From positions 62,001 through 126,000 of the forward strand of contig NZ_RCWZ01000005.1 in NCBI RefSeq assembly GCF_003675385.1: a stretch of DNA of 64,000 bases, given 5' to 3'. Positions 63,717 through 64,000 of this stretch are shown here, in pieces. The notes under the pieces were generated by a model. It was not told where the DNA came from. It searched no databases and worked only from the letters and a program-made list of their open reading frames with translations. The number at the start of each line of letters is the position of its first letter. Position 1 is the stretch's first letter. Made by a program: the position numbers and the translations under genes. This stretch comes from Mucilaginibacter kameinonensis (GTDB taxonomy: Bacteria; Bacteroidota; Bacteroidia; Sphingobacteriales; Sphingobacteriaceae).

Positions 63717-64000
63717 TATTTATAAACCTCTTTATTAGCTGAAGCCAAAGTGTTTTTAAGCAAACCAACAATGGTCATCAAGCCAACGCCACCCGGTACC
63801 GGGGTGATCCATGATGATTTTGGCGCCACGTTTTCAAAATCAACATCGCCGTAAAGCTTAAAGCCCGATTTTGTTGTGGCTGATGTTTCGCGGTTCATAC
63901 CTACGTCAACTACTACAACACCATCTTTCACCATATCAGCAGTAATGAAATTCTTTTTGCCAATGGCTACGATCAAAATATCGGCGTCAAGCGTGAATTT
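63716..64000 (-). CDS. folD: Bifunctional methylenetetrahydrofolate dehydrogenase/cyclohydrolase FolD, C-terminal part (5' end outside window)
   Basis: The frame is open to the right edge. Visible residues are the NADP-binding C-terminal domain: DADILIVAIGKKNFITADMVKDG, VVVDVGMNRE, and the FolD signature PVPGGVGLMTIVGLLKNTL. FolD interconverts methylene-, methenyl- and 10-formyl-tetrahydrofolate in the cytoplasm. An apparent TTG start at 63976 is internal, because conserved residues (KFTLDAD) continue upstream of it. About two thirds of the protein lies beyond the window. Confidence 0.95.
   Translation of the reverse strand, partial: KFTLDADILIVAIGKKNFITADMVKDGVVVVDVGMNRETSATTKSGFKLYGDVDFENVAPKSSWITPVPGGVGLMTIVGLLKNTLASANKEVYK

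Overview
The window is a stretch of bacterial chromosome from the phylum Bacteroidota, most likely family Sphingobacteriaceae (a Mucilaginibacter- or Pedobacter-like organism). Four things support this: promoters of the Bacteroidota type (TTTG, about 20 bp, then TAnnTTTG); weak or absent Shine-Dalgarno sequences; many SPI/SPII-exported proteins; and families typical of the group (DUF3822, DUF4199, BatA-like N-termini, GH20 with a PA14-like tail, bacterial GH3-family adenylases, bifunctional nuclease with a UVR tail). The genus is inferred from gene style, not proven. Almost all of the window is core genome. I found no rRNA, tRNA, CRISPR, transposase or prophage.

Layout. 1-4.2 kb: end of a DeoR-type regulator, a DUF3822-rsmD-lipoprotein unit, and a small poorly conserved pair of genes. 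4.2-12.8 kb: RecD-like helicase, orphan histidine kinase, clpB, a large secreted lipoprotein and two small genes. 12.9-20.4 kb: a catalytic/non-catalytic M16 peptidase pair, guaB, LOG and an unaccompanied acyl-CoA carboxylase carboxyltransferase. 20.4-27.2 kb (minus): lipoprotein, GH20 hexosaminidase, a possible gene remnant, then an aldo/keto reductase - M19 dipeptidase - trxB operon. 27.4-32.8 kb (plus): BatA-like protein, a dihydroorotase paralogue that has lost its metal ligands, an acidic protein and two DUF4199 membrane proteins. 32.8-39.7 kb (minus): an envelope/isoprenoid operon of two glycosyltransferases, a membrane protein, a GH3-family adenylase, dxr and rseP. 39.9-45.9 kb (plus): M1 peptidase, then thrS-infC-rpmI-rplT. 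46.2-50.1 kb (minus): nucleoside transporter, bifunctional nuclease, etfA, etfB. 50.1-58.2 kb: TPR protein, chromate transporter, dnaB, rlmB, manC, recQ. 58.2-64 kb: a queE-OmpA-CBM6 unit, a lipoprotein, a small unit ending in a Rieske protein, and the C-terminal part of folD.

The most unusual signal is between genes. At least six different degenerate 'vocabularies' of simple words (for example TTCGGATTTCGG, GTGAGTAGTGGTTGG, CTAATCTCTAACC, AATGTGCAAATGTGCAG, AAAGGTGAAAGG, AATCATGCAAATCACGG) recur in intergenic gaps. They often form long imperfect inverted repeats, frequently between convergent genes, and in two places they abut a Bacteroidota promoter. The second notable signal is the PyrC-family protein, in which five of six expected zinc ligands are substituted.
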